This document shows positions 7,765 through 16,224 of a stretch of 41,711 nucleotides of DNA, in pieces. The notes under the pieces were generated by a model. The model was not told the DNA's origin, did no database searches, and saw only the letters and a list, made by a program, of their open reading frames with translations. The translations under genes were made by a program, and so were the position numbers. The stretch is from an uncultured Eubacterium sp. (lineage in GTDB: Bacteria > Bacillota_A > Clostridia > Lachnospirales > Lachnospiraceae). The stretch spans positions 1 through 41,711 of the forward strand of contig CAOKJJ010000021.1 of the NCBI GenBank assembly GCA_948468465.1, read 5' to 3'. Each line of letters starts with the position of its first letter. Within the stretch, counting starts at the first letter, position 1.

Positions 7765-8946
7765 TCATTTATAGTCTGCCAGACAGGCATCCATATCAAC
7801 TCTCGGAAATACTTCTAACTCCCCTCCACGCGTAGCGTTAAAGATTTTAACGCCTAACAGGTCACAGGCATATTTGATCCCCCGAAAGGAATCCGTCACA
7901 TATTTCATGGAGCTTTCAAGATCCGTAATATTTTGATAGACTTTCTGCTGCTGTTCTTCATTTTCATAATAATCATTACTAAAATGAAGCGGTTTACTCG
8001 TATCCAATACTTTTCTGCCGTTTTCATCTGTCCGGATCGGACAGGTATGGTCGCATCCAAGCAGGTATATTTCCTTAAATCCCATATATACCGCAACATT
8101 GATCAGTTTTCCTGTTATCGTGCCGTAAAAATGAACTCCTTTTTGAATATCCTGATTAAAAAAAGCAGGCGTCCGTTCCGCCTGGATAAACGGATAATAA
8201 ATGGCGTCACGTATCAAAATTCCATTTTTAATATATGCCTGCGCGCATACAAGCTTTGGAAACCCATAAAGACGGTTGATATCGTCCTGTTTTACCTTAA
8301 GATAATCCAGATCCGATACGCCCCATACATCCGGCCGCCAGTCTGTTTGATCAAAGATGGTATAAATCCCTTTCGAAGCCAGGCAAAAAATATGATTTCG
8401 TTTCAGCATGTCCAAATCCGCTGCCTGCAAAGACGGGCCATTTCCAATCACAAAGCATGTTTCTCCGACATGCGTATTTTGCAATGCCAGCAGACGTCCG
8501 CGGTTGCCTGGCATGACGCTTTCTATCTGAGACAGCTGTAAATCAGAAATCATGCTGTCATAGTAAAATTTCATCAGCCATGCTTCCTGCCTTGCCGCTT
8601 CATGATGCTGTTCCCGCTGCCTGTTTCTTTCAGACAGCTGATTTCCGATATGCGCATAGACCCCATCGCTTAGGCACTGGATTCTGTTTGCGAGATCTGC
8701 TGCTGTAGTATCTATATGTTTAATAATTTGCTGATCCTGCATGGCTATATGTGTATATAATTCATCACTCAGATTCGATATTTTTCTTTCAAAAATTTCT
8801 ATCTGTTCATATATTTGTTGTAGAAAATTTTTATATTGTTCTTTCTGATTTTCATCCTCCAGCGCCTGAATTTTTTCATTCATTTTTGAAAGTCTGTAGT
8901 GAATTTCTTTTAGGTTCTGTTCTATCTCTGCCTTTTTCATTCCCAT
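7765..8946 (-). CDS. DUF115 (Maf-like) protein with N-terminal coiled coil, candidate nonulosonate transferase
   Basis: The first ~110 of 393 residues are Glu/Gln/Lys-rich and look coiled-coil. The remainder matches the DUF115 (MptE-like) domain: CFVIGNGPSLQAADLDML, WGVSDLDY, VHFYGTITGKLINVAVYMGF and IYLLGCDHTC. In flagellated bacteria, Maf proteins with this domain are implicated in attaching nonulosonic acids to flagellin. Here the gene directly precedes neuA and neuB, so I infer it transfers the CMP-activated acid onto the glycan or a protein. That role is inferred from context and not proven by sequence. An alternative is a carbohydrate-modifying protein of unknown reaction. Confidence 0.8.
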   Translation of the reverse strand: MGMKKAEIEQNLKEIHYRLSKMNEKIQALEDENQKEQYKNFLQQIYEQIEIFERKISNLSDELYTHIAMQDQQIIKHIDTTAADLANRIQCLSDGVYAHIGNQLSERNRQREQHHEAARQEAWLMKFYYDSMISDLQLSQIESVMPGNRGRLLALQNTHVGETCFVIGNGPSLQAADLDMLKRNHIFCLASKGIYTIFDQTDWRPDVWGVSDLDYLKVKQDDINRLYGFPKLVCAQAYIKNGILIRDAIYYPFIQAERTPAFFNQDIQKGVHFYGTITGKLINVAVYMGFKEIYLLGCDHTCPIRTDENGRKVLDTSKPLHFSNDYYENEEQQQKVYQNITDLESSMKYVTDSFRGIKYACDLLGVKIFNATRGGELEVFPRVDMDACLADYK

Positions 8947-9015
8947 AATTTATACCCGCATTTTATCTTATTTTACTTTGATTTTATCTTCGTCCATCTG
9001 CAATTCATTCAATTT

Positions 9016-9759
9016 TTATTCAAACTTTTCTTCCTTTAAAAAAATATCCAGTTCTTCCGGTGTTCCTAAAACGTGTACCTTTTCAGGCGGAACATTTGAT
9101 ATATAGATCTCACCGCCTTTTTTCAGCAGATAATTATACAATGGCGCCACATACTTTTCTCCATTTACCATATTTTCATCTTTGTGATAATACTCTTCAT
9201 ATAATTTTTCATACAGTCCGCAAGTTTTAAAATAATATGCTCCCAGCGTACAATGCTCTGAAATCCTCTTCTTTTCTTTTATTTCCACTGCCTTCCCTGC
9301 AAGATCAGTTTTTACAAAGCTCCAATGATCTCCTTTAGCCTGAAAACATGGGATAAAACCGTCTCCTTTTATTTGAGTGCCATTCATTTCTCCTGCTTCT
9401 ACATACGTATCAATATTGTATATCAGCAGCCCATGTTCTTTGTTCCAGTACTTTTTTGCCAGCAGCGCGGTAGATGCCTGTCCATCCGTCAAATAATTAA
9501 TGATAAGCGTCTCATAATTTTTGATTTTCAGCTTCTGGCAGCTGATATCTATAAACCGCTTTACATCCTCTGTTTTATCCTGCATAGCAATAAATATGTA
9601 CTTTGCGGCTGACCTTGCAAAACCCTGCAGACTCATCATGGACCATTCAAACAATGTCCTGCCTTTTGCCCGAATCATATACTTCGGCACATCATATCCG
9701 GCTTCCCGAAATCTGGAACCTAACCCGCCCATAGTAATAACAATTTCGATCTTATTCAT
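9016..9759 (-). CDS. Sugar-phosphate nucleotidyltransferase (NTP_transferase family)
   Basis: Predicted to activate a sugar or polyol phosphate with a nucleotide. The N-terminus VITMGGLGSRFREAGYDVPKYMI contains a variant of the GxGxR...K pyrophosphorylase signature; the central YNIDTY would be the metal-binding region. From ATG 9759 (GGAG 9 bases upstream) it has 247 residues, a compact enzyme without the left-handed beta-helix tail. It overlaps the HAD gene by 8 bases. With that gene and the kinase-like gene before it, it makes a kinase/phosphatase/nucleotidyltransferase set resembling the logic of heptose activation. Nucleotide and substrate are unknown. Confidence 0.82.
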   Translation of the reverse strand: MNKIEIVITMGGLGSRFREAGYDVPKYMIRAKGRTLFEWSMMSLQGFARSAAKYIFIAMQDKTEDVKRFIDISCQKLKIKNYETLIINYLTDGQASTALLAKKYWNKEHGLLIYNIDTYVEAGEMNGTQIKGDGFIPCFQAKGDHWSFVKTDLAGKAVEIKEKKRISEHCTLGAYYFKTCGLYEKLYEEYYHKDENMVNGEKYVAPLYNYLLKKGGEIYISNVPPEKVHVLGTPEELDIFLKEEKFE

Positions 9760-10171
9760 CTGTTTTTTCTCCTGTATGATCTTCACATTCCGACTGTGCA
9801 CACAATGCAGATAGTTCTTCTACCGAATACTTTAAAAATTCATCCGGCCTTACTGTTCTGTCATCTATATAAAATCCCTTATGCCCAGGCCATGGTTTGC
9901 CATAAATAATTTCATCATATGGAATATCCCACTTATCCAGCCATTCCATTAATATCCTCGCTGTATGTTTGTTAATAAGGCCAATGTTTCCACCATACGA
10001 ATTCATATTGCGAGAGGTAAATAATACAATCCTTGCTCCCTGTTTTTTATACTCGCGCAGCCTTTCAACAATCTTCTGATACGGTATCAGATCTTCATAT
10101 TTTTCCTGTTTCTTTTTTATTGGGCAAAGCGTACCATCAATATCAATGATAAATGAATAATCACATAACAT
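9752..10171 (-). CDS. HAD-superfamily phosphatase, EcbF/BcbF-like
   Basis: Small cytoplasmic HAD hydrolase of 139 residues. Motif I is FIIDIDGTLC with the nucleophile and acid/base aspartates. VLFTSRNM gives motif II, and GKPWPGHKGFYIDDRT gives motif III/IV. It resembles capsule-locus phosphatases of the EcbF/BcbF type. The start is ATG 10171, chosen over an in-frame TTG at 10180 because GGGAG lies about 10 bases upstream of the ATG. It overlaps both neighbours by about 10 bases. Inferred role: removing a phosphate from an intermediate between the kinase and nucleotidyltransferase steps. Confidence 0.85.
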   Translation of the reverse strand: MLCDYSFIIDIDGTLCPIKKKQEKYEDLIPYQKIVERLREYKKQGARIVLFTSRNMNSYGGNIGLINKHTARILMEWLDKWDIPYDEIIYGKPWPGHKGFYIDDRTVRPDEFLKYSVEELSALCAQSECEDHTGEKTDE

Positions 10172-11621
10172 CTTTTTCAATCTCCCTTAATATTTGAACC
10201 GCGTTCAGAATAAAACCAAGCACTTTAAGCGGATAATCTATATGCAGCGGCAGCATAGACAAAAATAATGATACTTCATAGATACGGACTGTTAAATAAT
10301 CGTATCCATTTTGTTCCAATTTCATTTTGAAAATATCTATATACTTTGAATTTTCAAAATCTATATGTAATTCGCACTGAAACTCTTCATTTATTTTTAT
10401 ATCAAACAATCCATGATTAAAAAAATCATACCGCCCGCATATGGAATGACTGAGCTTTGCTATATCATAATATGGATTTGTCCAAAGCTCTTCTTCTGAC
10501 AATGCACCTTTTGGATCAATAAATTTTAGAGTTTTTGTTGTCTTATTGTATAATGTATTCGCAAAACATGGGTCACCATGGCCGATGACGCTGATATGCT
10601 CATACTGGATCCTCTTTTCAACCAGTTCTTTTAATTTAAAATATTTTATCAAAATAGCATCTAAGCTGTGTTCAGAATCATTTACTTTTAACAATGCGTC
10701 AATTTTATGAAACTGTTCAAACTGTTTTAATTCCTCAACCCTTTTTATAACTTTATTCCTATACAAATCATCTGCAATTGTTGTATATTCCTCGAAAGAA
10801 ACAATTTTTTCATGTCTTAAATGAAAAAAATAAAAATACTTATGAAGTAAATCTTCAAATTCCTGTTCATCCACAGAACCATGAACCCATTTCACCGCCA
10901 AATCCGTCATATGAAGTCTTTCCATCATATAACTTGCTTTTTCTTCATCTTCTTTATAATCGAACGGCATTACAAACCACATTTTCATATCTGCAGGCAG
11001 CAACTGATAGTATGTGTATTCGCTCTTAATTTTCATTTTATTTGCAGAACTTTTCATCAGTGTATACTCATCTCCAGACAAAGAATTAAAATACCTGGAA
11101 TCAAAATTACCAGTAATGCACTGTATGAAATGATTCACAATGCCAATGTCAACAAATCCATCCGTTTCCATATATTTTTCTATACTTTTTGCTGTTTCCA
11201 ATGTCGTTAATCCGCTGCATACCTGGGTAAGAAAATGTTTATATGTATCCACATCCGGAAACATCACGGCAGCTATTTTTTTATCACAGAAAACCTTATA
11301 CTCATTTTCAATATATTTTAGTTTTTCATATGATAATTTCACCGTTTTTTTATCTGTTATCATATAATTTGAAAAACAATGCAAAACCCTTATATCTGTC
11401 CACGCTTCTATATCTGATTTGTTCATTAAGTCATGAAATTCATAATGATAGCGAATCAGTTTCCATTCCGCATCCGGGTATAATTCACAAACCGCATCAT
11501 AATAATATTGTTCCAGTCTTTTCTTCTTCACAACAACGTCAGCAAAACCTTTGTCGCCAATAACATCTTTGATTACTTCGCTCTTTACATTCGTATCATC
11601 AAAAATCACTAATATGTGCAT
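10161..11621 (-). CDS. APH/choline-kinase-like kinase with long N-terminal extension
   Basis: A protein of 486 residues. The C-terminal part has the aminoglycoside-phosphotransferase fold signature: VIGHGDPCFANTL (HGDxxxxN catalytic loop) followed by LKFIDPKG (metal-binding Asp), then WTNPYYDIAKLSHSI. The N-terminal ~230 residues start with MHILVIFDDTNV and match no family I can name; they may be a Rossmann-like partner domain. ATG 11621 has GAAGGAG close upstream. Its position before the HAD phosphatase and nucleotidyltransferase suggests that it phosphorylates the sugar or polyol that those enzymes then process. Antibiotic resistance is unlikely in this context. Confidence 0.75.
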   Translation of the reverse strand: MHILVIFDDTNVKSEVIKDVIGDKGFADVVVKKKRLEQYYYDAVCELYPDAEWKLIRYHYEFHDLMNKSDIEAWTDIRVLHCFSNYMITDKKTVKLSYEKLKYIENEYKVFCDKKIAAVMFPDVDTYKHFLTQVCSGLTTLETAKSIEKYMETDGFVDIGIVNHFIQCITGNFDSRYFNSLSGDEYTLMKSSANKMKIKSEYTYYQLLPADMKMWFVMPFDYKEDEEKASYMMERLHMTDLAVKWVHGSVDEQEFEDLLHKYFYFFHLRHEKIVSFEEYTTIADDLYRNKVIKRVEELKQFEQFHKIDALLKVNDSEHSLDAILIKYFKLKELVEKRIQYEHISVIGHGDPCFANTLYNKTTKTLKFIDPKGALSEEELWTNPYYDIAKLSHSICGRYDFFNHGLFDIKINEEFQCELHIDFENSKYIDIFKMKLEQNGYDYLTVRIYEVSLFLSMLPLHIDYPLKVLGFILNAVQILREIEKDVM

Positions 11622-12474
11622 GTTTTCTCTCCTTCACAATTTTCCTGACATATAATATCAAATAAAACACAATCATAAGAACAACACTAACAAAAACAAA
11701 TCTCTGTGAATAAATAGAATGTGATATTCCCAGTGCTGCGTTCAAATAATCAGTAATCATCCGCATGGATACATCTTCCTGCAGTATATCTTTTATATAG
11801 ACCATACCTCCAATTTCAACGCCCCACGCCACAACAGAAATACAGTATAAAAATAAACATCTTCCCTTAATTAATTCTGATATTTCAGCATAAATAACAT
11901 GGCACCTGTTTAATAGCTTCAAAAATGAATTTCTCCTGACGGATGCTTGATTTCTGATAAAATAGTCATTCCAATAAGAATAAAGTCCAGGAAACATATA
12001 ATAGCAAATTATGAAAAGCATAAGAAATATCAGCAACAAATAAAAAAGCAAAGGAGCCTTTTCATGTTCTGTTAATATTATAAAAAACGTGATTGTCACA
12101 AGCGCAAGTGTATCAATGAAACGATCTAACAAAATAATGATAAATGCCTTTAAATAATTCTGTATCCGATATCCGTAGCAATATGCCCGAAAGATATCTC
12201 CGGCTTTCAGTGGAATGATCATACTGACCGGAACTGTCTTGCAGTATTGCCTGACATGCTCCTGCAGCGATATATTCGTTCCGTAAAGAACGCCATAAAG
12301 TCTGATACCTTTCAATATATTCACCAAAATGCCCGTTACGATTAACGTGATAGCTACCCACGCATTTTTAACAAACAGCAAGTTTTTGTTATCCGCAATG
12401 ACTGCAGCAAAAATGAATGCCGCAAGCAAAATGATGATACTGTTCATGAATAAATACACACGTTCTTGTCTCAT
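11599..12474 (-). CDS. LPG-synthase-TM/UPF0104-like flippase-type membrane protein
   Basis: Multispan membrane protein of 291 residues with about eight predicted segments. The pattern matches the transmembrane domain shared by MprF and AglD-type proteins: GILVNILKGIRLYGVLYG early, then VSMIIPLKAGDIFRAYCYG and LLDRFIDTLALVTITFF. Such proteins are thought to flip or assist polyprenyl-linked or lipid-linked sugars. The neighbouring DPM1-like GT2 and large membrane protein suggest a Gtr-like side-chain system: GT2 charges a lipid, this protein flips it, and a membrane glycosyltransferase transfers it. The start has AAAGGA upstream. The gene overlaps the kinase gene by 23 bases. Confidence 0.78.
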   Translation of the reverse strand: MRQERVYLFMNSIIILLAAFIFAAVIADNKNLLFVKNAWVAITLIVTGILVNILKGIRLYGVLYGTNISLQEHVRQYCKTVPVSMIIPLKAGDIFRAYCYGYRIQNYLKAFIIILLDRFIDTLALVTITFFIILTEHEKAPLLFYLLLIFLMLFIICYYMFPGLYSYWNDYFIRNQASVRRNSFLKLLNRCHVIYAEISELIKGRCLFLYCISVVAWGVEIGGMVYIKDILQEDVSMRMITDYLNAALGISHSIYSQRFVFVSVVLMIVFYLILYVRKIVKERKHAHISDF

Positions 12475-12484
12475 TTTTTATCCT

Positions 12485-13282
12485 TTACTGTTTTGTTGTC
12501 CACATAACCTTTGCTGTATACTGTTTTATGATTTTCTCACGATGTTCCGCCTGAACAAATCTCTTTTTATGAAAAGTATAACTGATCAGCATTTTCAAAA
12601 CCGTAACCGCCTGATTTACCATTTTAACGTTGGAAATCTGATCGTCTTCCCGCCACAAAATCGGAAAATATCTGATTTTATGCTTATAATAAGACGATCC
12701 CAATATCATACAATAATTAAACATTAAATCATCCTTATATTTTATATAGAACTCATCTTCCAGTATTTTAGTACCATACATATTCAATCCCGATCCTAAA
12801 TCATAGATTTTTTGCCGTACTCCAATGGAAAACAATATATCATATACATGATTGCCAAATGTCCGAAAAAAGGAATAACCCTGCAGCTTAGATCCTTTCA
12901 TAAATCTTGCTCCGAGAAAGCAGTCATATTTCCTGTATACCCCATTTTTTAAATAAGGCAGGATATTGGATATATCTCCCTGGTCATCACCATGGAGCAC
13001 AATCACATAGTCAAAATTATTTTTTACCGCGTACTTAAATGCTACTTTATGCGAACCACCTAACCCGTAATTATCATCATTGCGAAATAAGCTTACCGGG
13101 ATATTTAATTGATGTTCAGACAAATATTGTATAGCAGTATTTTCACTTCGATCTGTACTTCTGTTATTGACAATGATTGCTTCGGATATAAATCTGCAGA
13201 TTTCATCATTTAACTGTCCAAGTACCCTGACAATCTGTTTTTCACAGTTGTACATGGGAATAAATAAGAGTATCTTCTTCAT
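12485..13282 (-). CDS. GT2 glycosyltransferase, DPM1/polyprenyl-phosphate type
   Basis: Probable polyprenyl-phosphate glycosyltransferase of 265 residues. The start KKILLFIPMYNCEKQIVRVL, the VNNRSTDRS motif and VLHGDDQGD (variant DxD) fit the dolichyl-phosphate-mannose-synthase subfamily, as does the compact size without C-terminal membrane segments. It would charge a lipid carrier with one sugar at the inner membrane face. ATG 13282 has GGGAGAGAAA directly upstream and overlaps the membrane-protein gene before it by 41 bases, so expression may depend on that gene being translated. The sugar is unknown. Confidence 0.83.
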   Translation of the reverse strand: MKKILLFIPMYNCEKQIVRVLGQLNDEICRFISEAIIVNNRSTDRSENTAIQYLSEHQLNIPVSLFRNDDNYGLGGSHKVAFKYAVKNNFDYVIVLHGDDQGDISNILPYLKNGVYRKYDCFLGARFMKGSKLQGYSFFRTFGNHVYDILFSIGVRQKIYDLGSGLNMYGTKILEDEFYIKYKDDLMFNYCMILGSSYYKHKIRYFPILWREDDQISNVKMVNQAVTVLKMLISYTFHKKRFVQAEHREKIIKQYTAKVMWTTKQ

Positions 13283-14809
13283 TTTCTCTCCCTTCTGCTT
13301 TGAAATGTTTTTTATCTAGATATCTGATCACCATGATATTTCCATAAAAGCTTCCGAATAAGTAAATTGGATAAAAGTACATGAATTCAATGCCAGGCAT
13401 TGTTAAAATAACAGTTGCTATATGCATCCCTATACCAATCAGAAAAACAGACTCATCCCATTTTCGTTTTCTAATATTTCTCCATATTCCCATAAGCACA
13501 AAACTAATCGGTAAAAAAAATCCTGTACATATTTGCCTTACAAACAAATGGCAATTTTTCAGGGAAAGAACATTTAATGTATGTTCTCTAAGCTTTGCAT
13601 TTTTTACATGAAATCCGTTAAAATACTTTACATAGACAAATGGTTCCTGATTATCATCCGATAATGCTTTTTCCGTATTATTGCACAAAATCAAAGAAGT
13701 TTGTTTCATTGTTCTGATAAACGTTGTTTTTCGCTCTTTCAAAAACACATCAGGATACTTCTTAATTAACTGCACATACGCTTTTATAAAATTTGATGAC
13801 ACAGCAGGCTGTTTGTTCCGAAACAACTCCACATAATGATTGAAAAAAATACCCATACCCGTTTCTGCATTATTCAACAATACATCTATATCTATTGTTT
13901 CATTAACATAACTTAGTAATTGACTCTCCTCTCCCACCGTTTCATATTCCCTCATAATAAGCTCTTTCATCGGATCAAGAACCGCTGTCACTAAATTATA
14001 ATCTCCATTCATGCTGGAAAATAAATGATTTTGATATTTTATAATCATTCCACTAAAAACTGCTATCATCGTCATCAGCCATATTTGTTTTCTTTTGATC
14101 TGTCTACTGAACATTATACCGCCGATTACAATCAGCCATATCACACCTTCCGAGCGTAAAGAACAAATGAGGACTGCACTCACAAATATTTTATATGCAT
14201 TGCGTTCTTTATCTATAAAAACCGAAACATAAAATAAAATTAACAGCCAACCGTATATACTGCATCTTAAAGGATAAAAATTATACAGCAAAACATTACC
14301 TGTACTAAAGGATATTAAAGTCGCCCAAATAAATTTATTATGATTCAAGTCATCAGATAATACCCTTAACATATACATAAGTATATATAATATCACTGCC
14401 TGAAATAATAGAAATACACCTATTGGCGATGGAAACAGCATAAATGAAGCAATATAAAAGCATACTGTAATCCAGTGCTGCGCGGATACCATATTGTATC
14501 CAGTAATATTGGAGAGCATCCATAATTCATCACCACACCAATTTCCTGGATAAATGCAGCGAAACACAATTGTATTTATAACCAAATAAACAATTAATAC
14601 AGAAAAGATCTCTTTGCCATTTTTATGTATCAATACCCTTTTCATTTCTTTTATAAAAGAAACACAAAAAAAGAACAATGCTGTTTTTACCCCCCCCACA
14701 CAACATAATTGACATCACCATCCAGCATAATATTTTCTGTAAAAAAGGTATACATAAGCATAATTGCTGCAACCAGATATTCTGCCCGACTTTTTCTATA
14801 TTTCACCAT
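13242..14809 (-). CDS. Polytopic membrane protein (GT-C- or polymerase-like), phase-OFF by a G8 tract
   Basis: Integral membrane protein with about ten predicted spans, probably a GT-C-like transferase or a polymerase-like protein; no named family is recognised. The real start appears to be ATG 14809, with GGAGG 8 bases upstream. It opens MVKYRKSRAEYLVAAIML and runs 40 codons into a run of eight G (14690-14697), where TAA (14687-14689) stops it. Adding one G would join it in frame to the downstream open frame (ending 13242), giving 522 residues. The downstream frame alone would begin at a GTG inside the tract with no ribosome site. I read this as slipped-strand phase variation in the OFF state. 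A sequencing error in the homopolymer is the main alternative. Confidence 0.8.
14690..14697 (-). repeat. Poly-G(8) tract causing an apparent frameshift
   Basis: Eight C on the plus strand. Reading from ATG 14809 gives TGG GGG GGG TAA. Nine or six G would restore the frame into the 13242 ORF. The context TTGTGTGG...TA is shared with the tract at 16601-16609. Confidence 0.88.
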
Positions 14810-14854
14810 TTTGCAATCCTCCATCCGGAAATTAACAATATCAAAGCAGCTATT

Positions 14855-16171
14855 TCAAAATTTGGACTTATGTAATCTAAACAAACCCATATTCTTTTCT
14901 CTTATCTCAGCATAACATTGACACAATAAATATACTGCTACCATTACAGTTCCACCCAATATTCTGAAAGATAAGTTATAAAAGACAAGTGATTGATTAT
15001 TCGCAACAACAAACCAACCAAATGGAATGATACCTACGATTACCAGCATACTATATGTATATAGTTTTTCCTTATCTTTTCTGACTGCCCAAAAAAGTAC
15101 TGCTATTAACATCAGTACAGCCATCATAAGTTTAAAATTTATAAAATAACTTGTTAAAAGTAATCCTTTATTTAATCCAATCGCAGCAAATATTCTGTCT
15201 ATTTTGCTTTCCGGCAGCCACTCCAAGATCTTCCCATCGACCATTCTCAACATTTCCGTCACTGCGTTGAGGTATATATTTTCATGTAAAACAATGGAAC
15301 TTAATCCCCATTGAACCATCCAAACAGAAACATATCCTGTTAACCAATAAACTCCCGTTCTTATTAGAAAACTGCATTTTTGTTTCAGACTTACACGGTC
15401 TTTCGATAATATCAACATAAAAACTACATTGTATAAATACGTCATAATTGGGGCACTCATCAGATCCAAGAAACAGGTGGCTCCTCCTAAAACAAACAAA
15501 AATAATCCTTTGTCAAATGTAGCTGTATCTTTCTTTTTTATATAATATATAAGTGCACTTAATGTTACTGCAACCACAGACCATGAATTTACTGTCAGAA
15601 AAGCTGAAAGAATGTCAATTGCAAAAAGCGAAATAAAAAAAGCCACACTCAAGCATTTATCATATTTGTATGTCATTCTCATGATCTCAAACGACATCCC
15701 AAATAGCATTATCATAACTATTAATCTGATTTGGGAATAATCAAAAAAAATAAACAATATTTTAAGTGGAACAGTAATTCCCATCCAGTGTCTGACAACA
15801 TGTATAACTCTGCCATTTTGTCCATTTTTCACTAAATTGCACAACCAACTTACTGCATCTGTATCTCCGGAAAATGAATATTCAATATTATCTACTGCTG
15901 CAATCAGTTTGTCCTTTTGCCCAACTGATGACCAGCATACTGATAATATCTCCGCATCTGTAGCATTATCATAAGGTATCTGAGAATATATATTTCTGGG
16001 TGAAATCCCTTCTTCCTGCATTTTTCCAGCTGATCGGGCTATATTTTGCCTGATAGGATTCGCAGGAAGACAACACGAAAAAATCTTCAGACTTATCATA
16101 CAAATTATCATAATAAAATATGCAATCATATATCTTGACAGCAAACGTTTTTTCATAACACTTTTTTCCAT
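14855..16171 (-). CDS. Multispan membrane protein, paralogue of the 17285-18616 product
   Basis: Membrane protein of 438 residues with about ten predicted spans and a large extracytoplasmic loop after the first span. It aligns with the 17285-18616 product: an early LP..IR....S...M.EEGI.P segment, then CFLDLMSAPIMTYLYN (against AYFDLFLTPFVSYGLV), and GYVSVWMVQW..SSIVLHENIYLNAVTEM (against GYINFWGAKW..ASIVLKQNVFANALSEM). The arrangement resembles GT-C membrane glycosyltransferases, with acidic residues in the first loop, but I recognise no named family. ATG 16171 has AAAGGA 9 bases upstream. Likely role, by context, is transfer or modification of glycan outside the membrane. Confidence 0.72.
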   Translation of the reverse strand: MEKSVMKKRLLSRYMIAYFIMIICMISLKIFSCCLPANPIRQNIARSAGKMQEEGISPRNIYSQIPYDNATDAEILSVCWSSVGQKDKLIAAVDNIEYSFSGDTDAVSWLCNLVKNGQNGRVIHVVRHWMGITVPLKILFIFFDYSQIRLIVMIMLFGMSFEIMRMTYKYDKCLSVAFFISLFAIDILSAFLTVNSWSVVAVTLSALIYYIKKKDTATFDKGLFLFVLGGATCFLDLMSAPIMTYLYNVVFMLILSKDRVSLKQKCSFLIRTGVYWLTGYVSVWMVQWGLSSIVLHENIYLNAVTEMLRMVDGKILEWLPESKIDRIFAAIGLNKGLLLTSYFINFKLMMAVLMLIAVLFWAVRKDKEKLYTYSMLVIVGIIPFGWFVVANNQSLVFYNLSFRILGGTVMVAVYLLCQCYAEIREKNMGLFRLHKSKF

Positions 16172-16224
16172 AATTTTTGTCCTTTAAAAATTCTCACATC
16201 ATTTTTATTCAATAACAATTCAAA

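Noticed and set aside
10161..11621. Aminoglycoside resistance gene
   Set aside because: The APH-like motif is present, but the long N-terminal domain and the glycan-locus context with overlapping HAD and nucleotidyltransferase genes favour a biosynthetic kinase.
13242..14699. Membrane-protein gene starting at GTG 14699
   Set aside because: This GTG lies within the poly-G tract and lacks a ribosome site. The ATG at 14809 has GGAGG and supplies a first membrane span, so the shorter frame is better read as the out-of-frame remainder.
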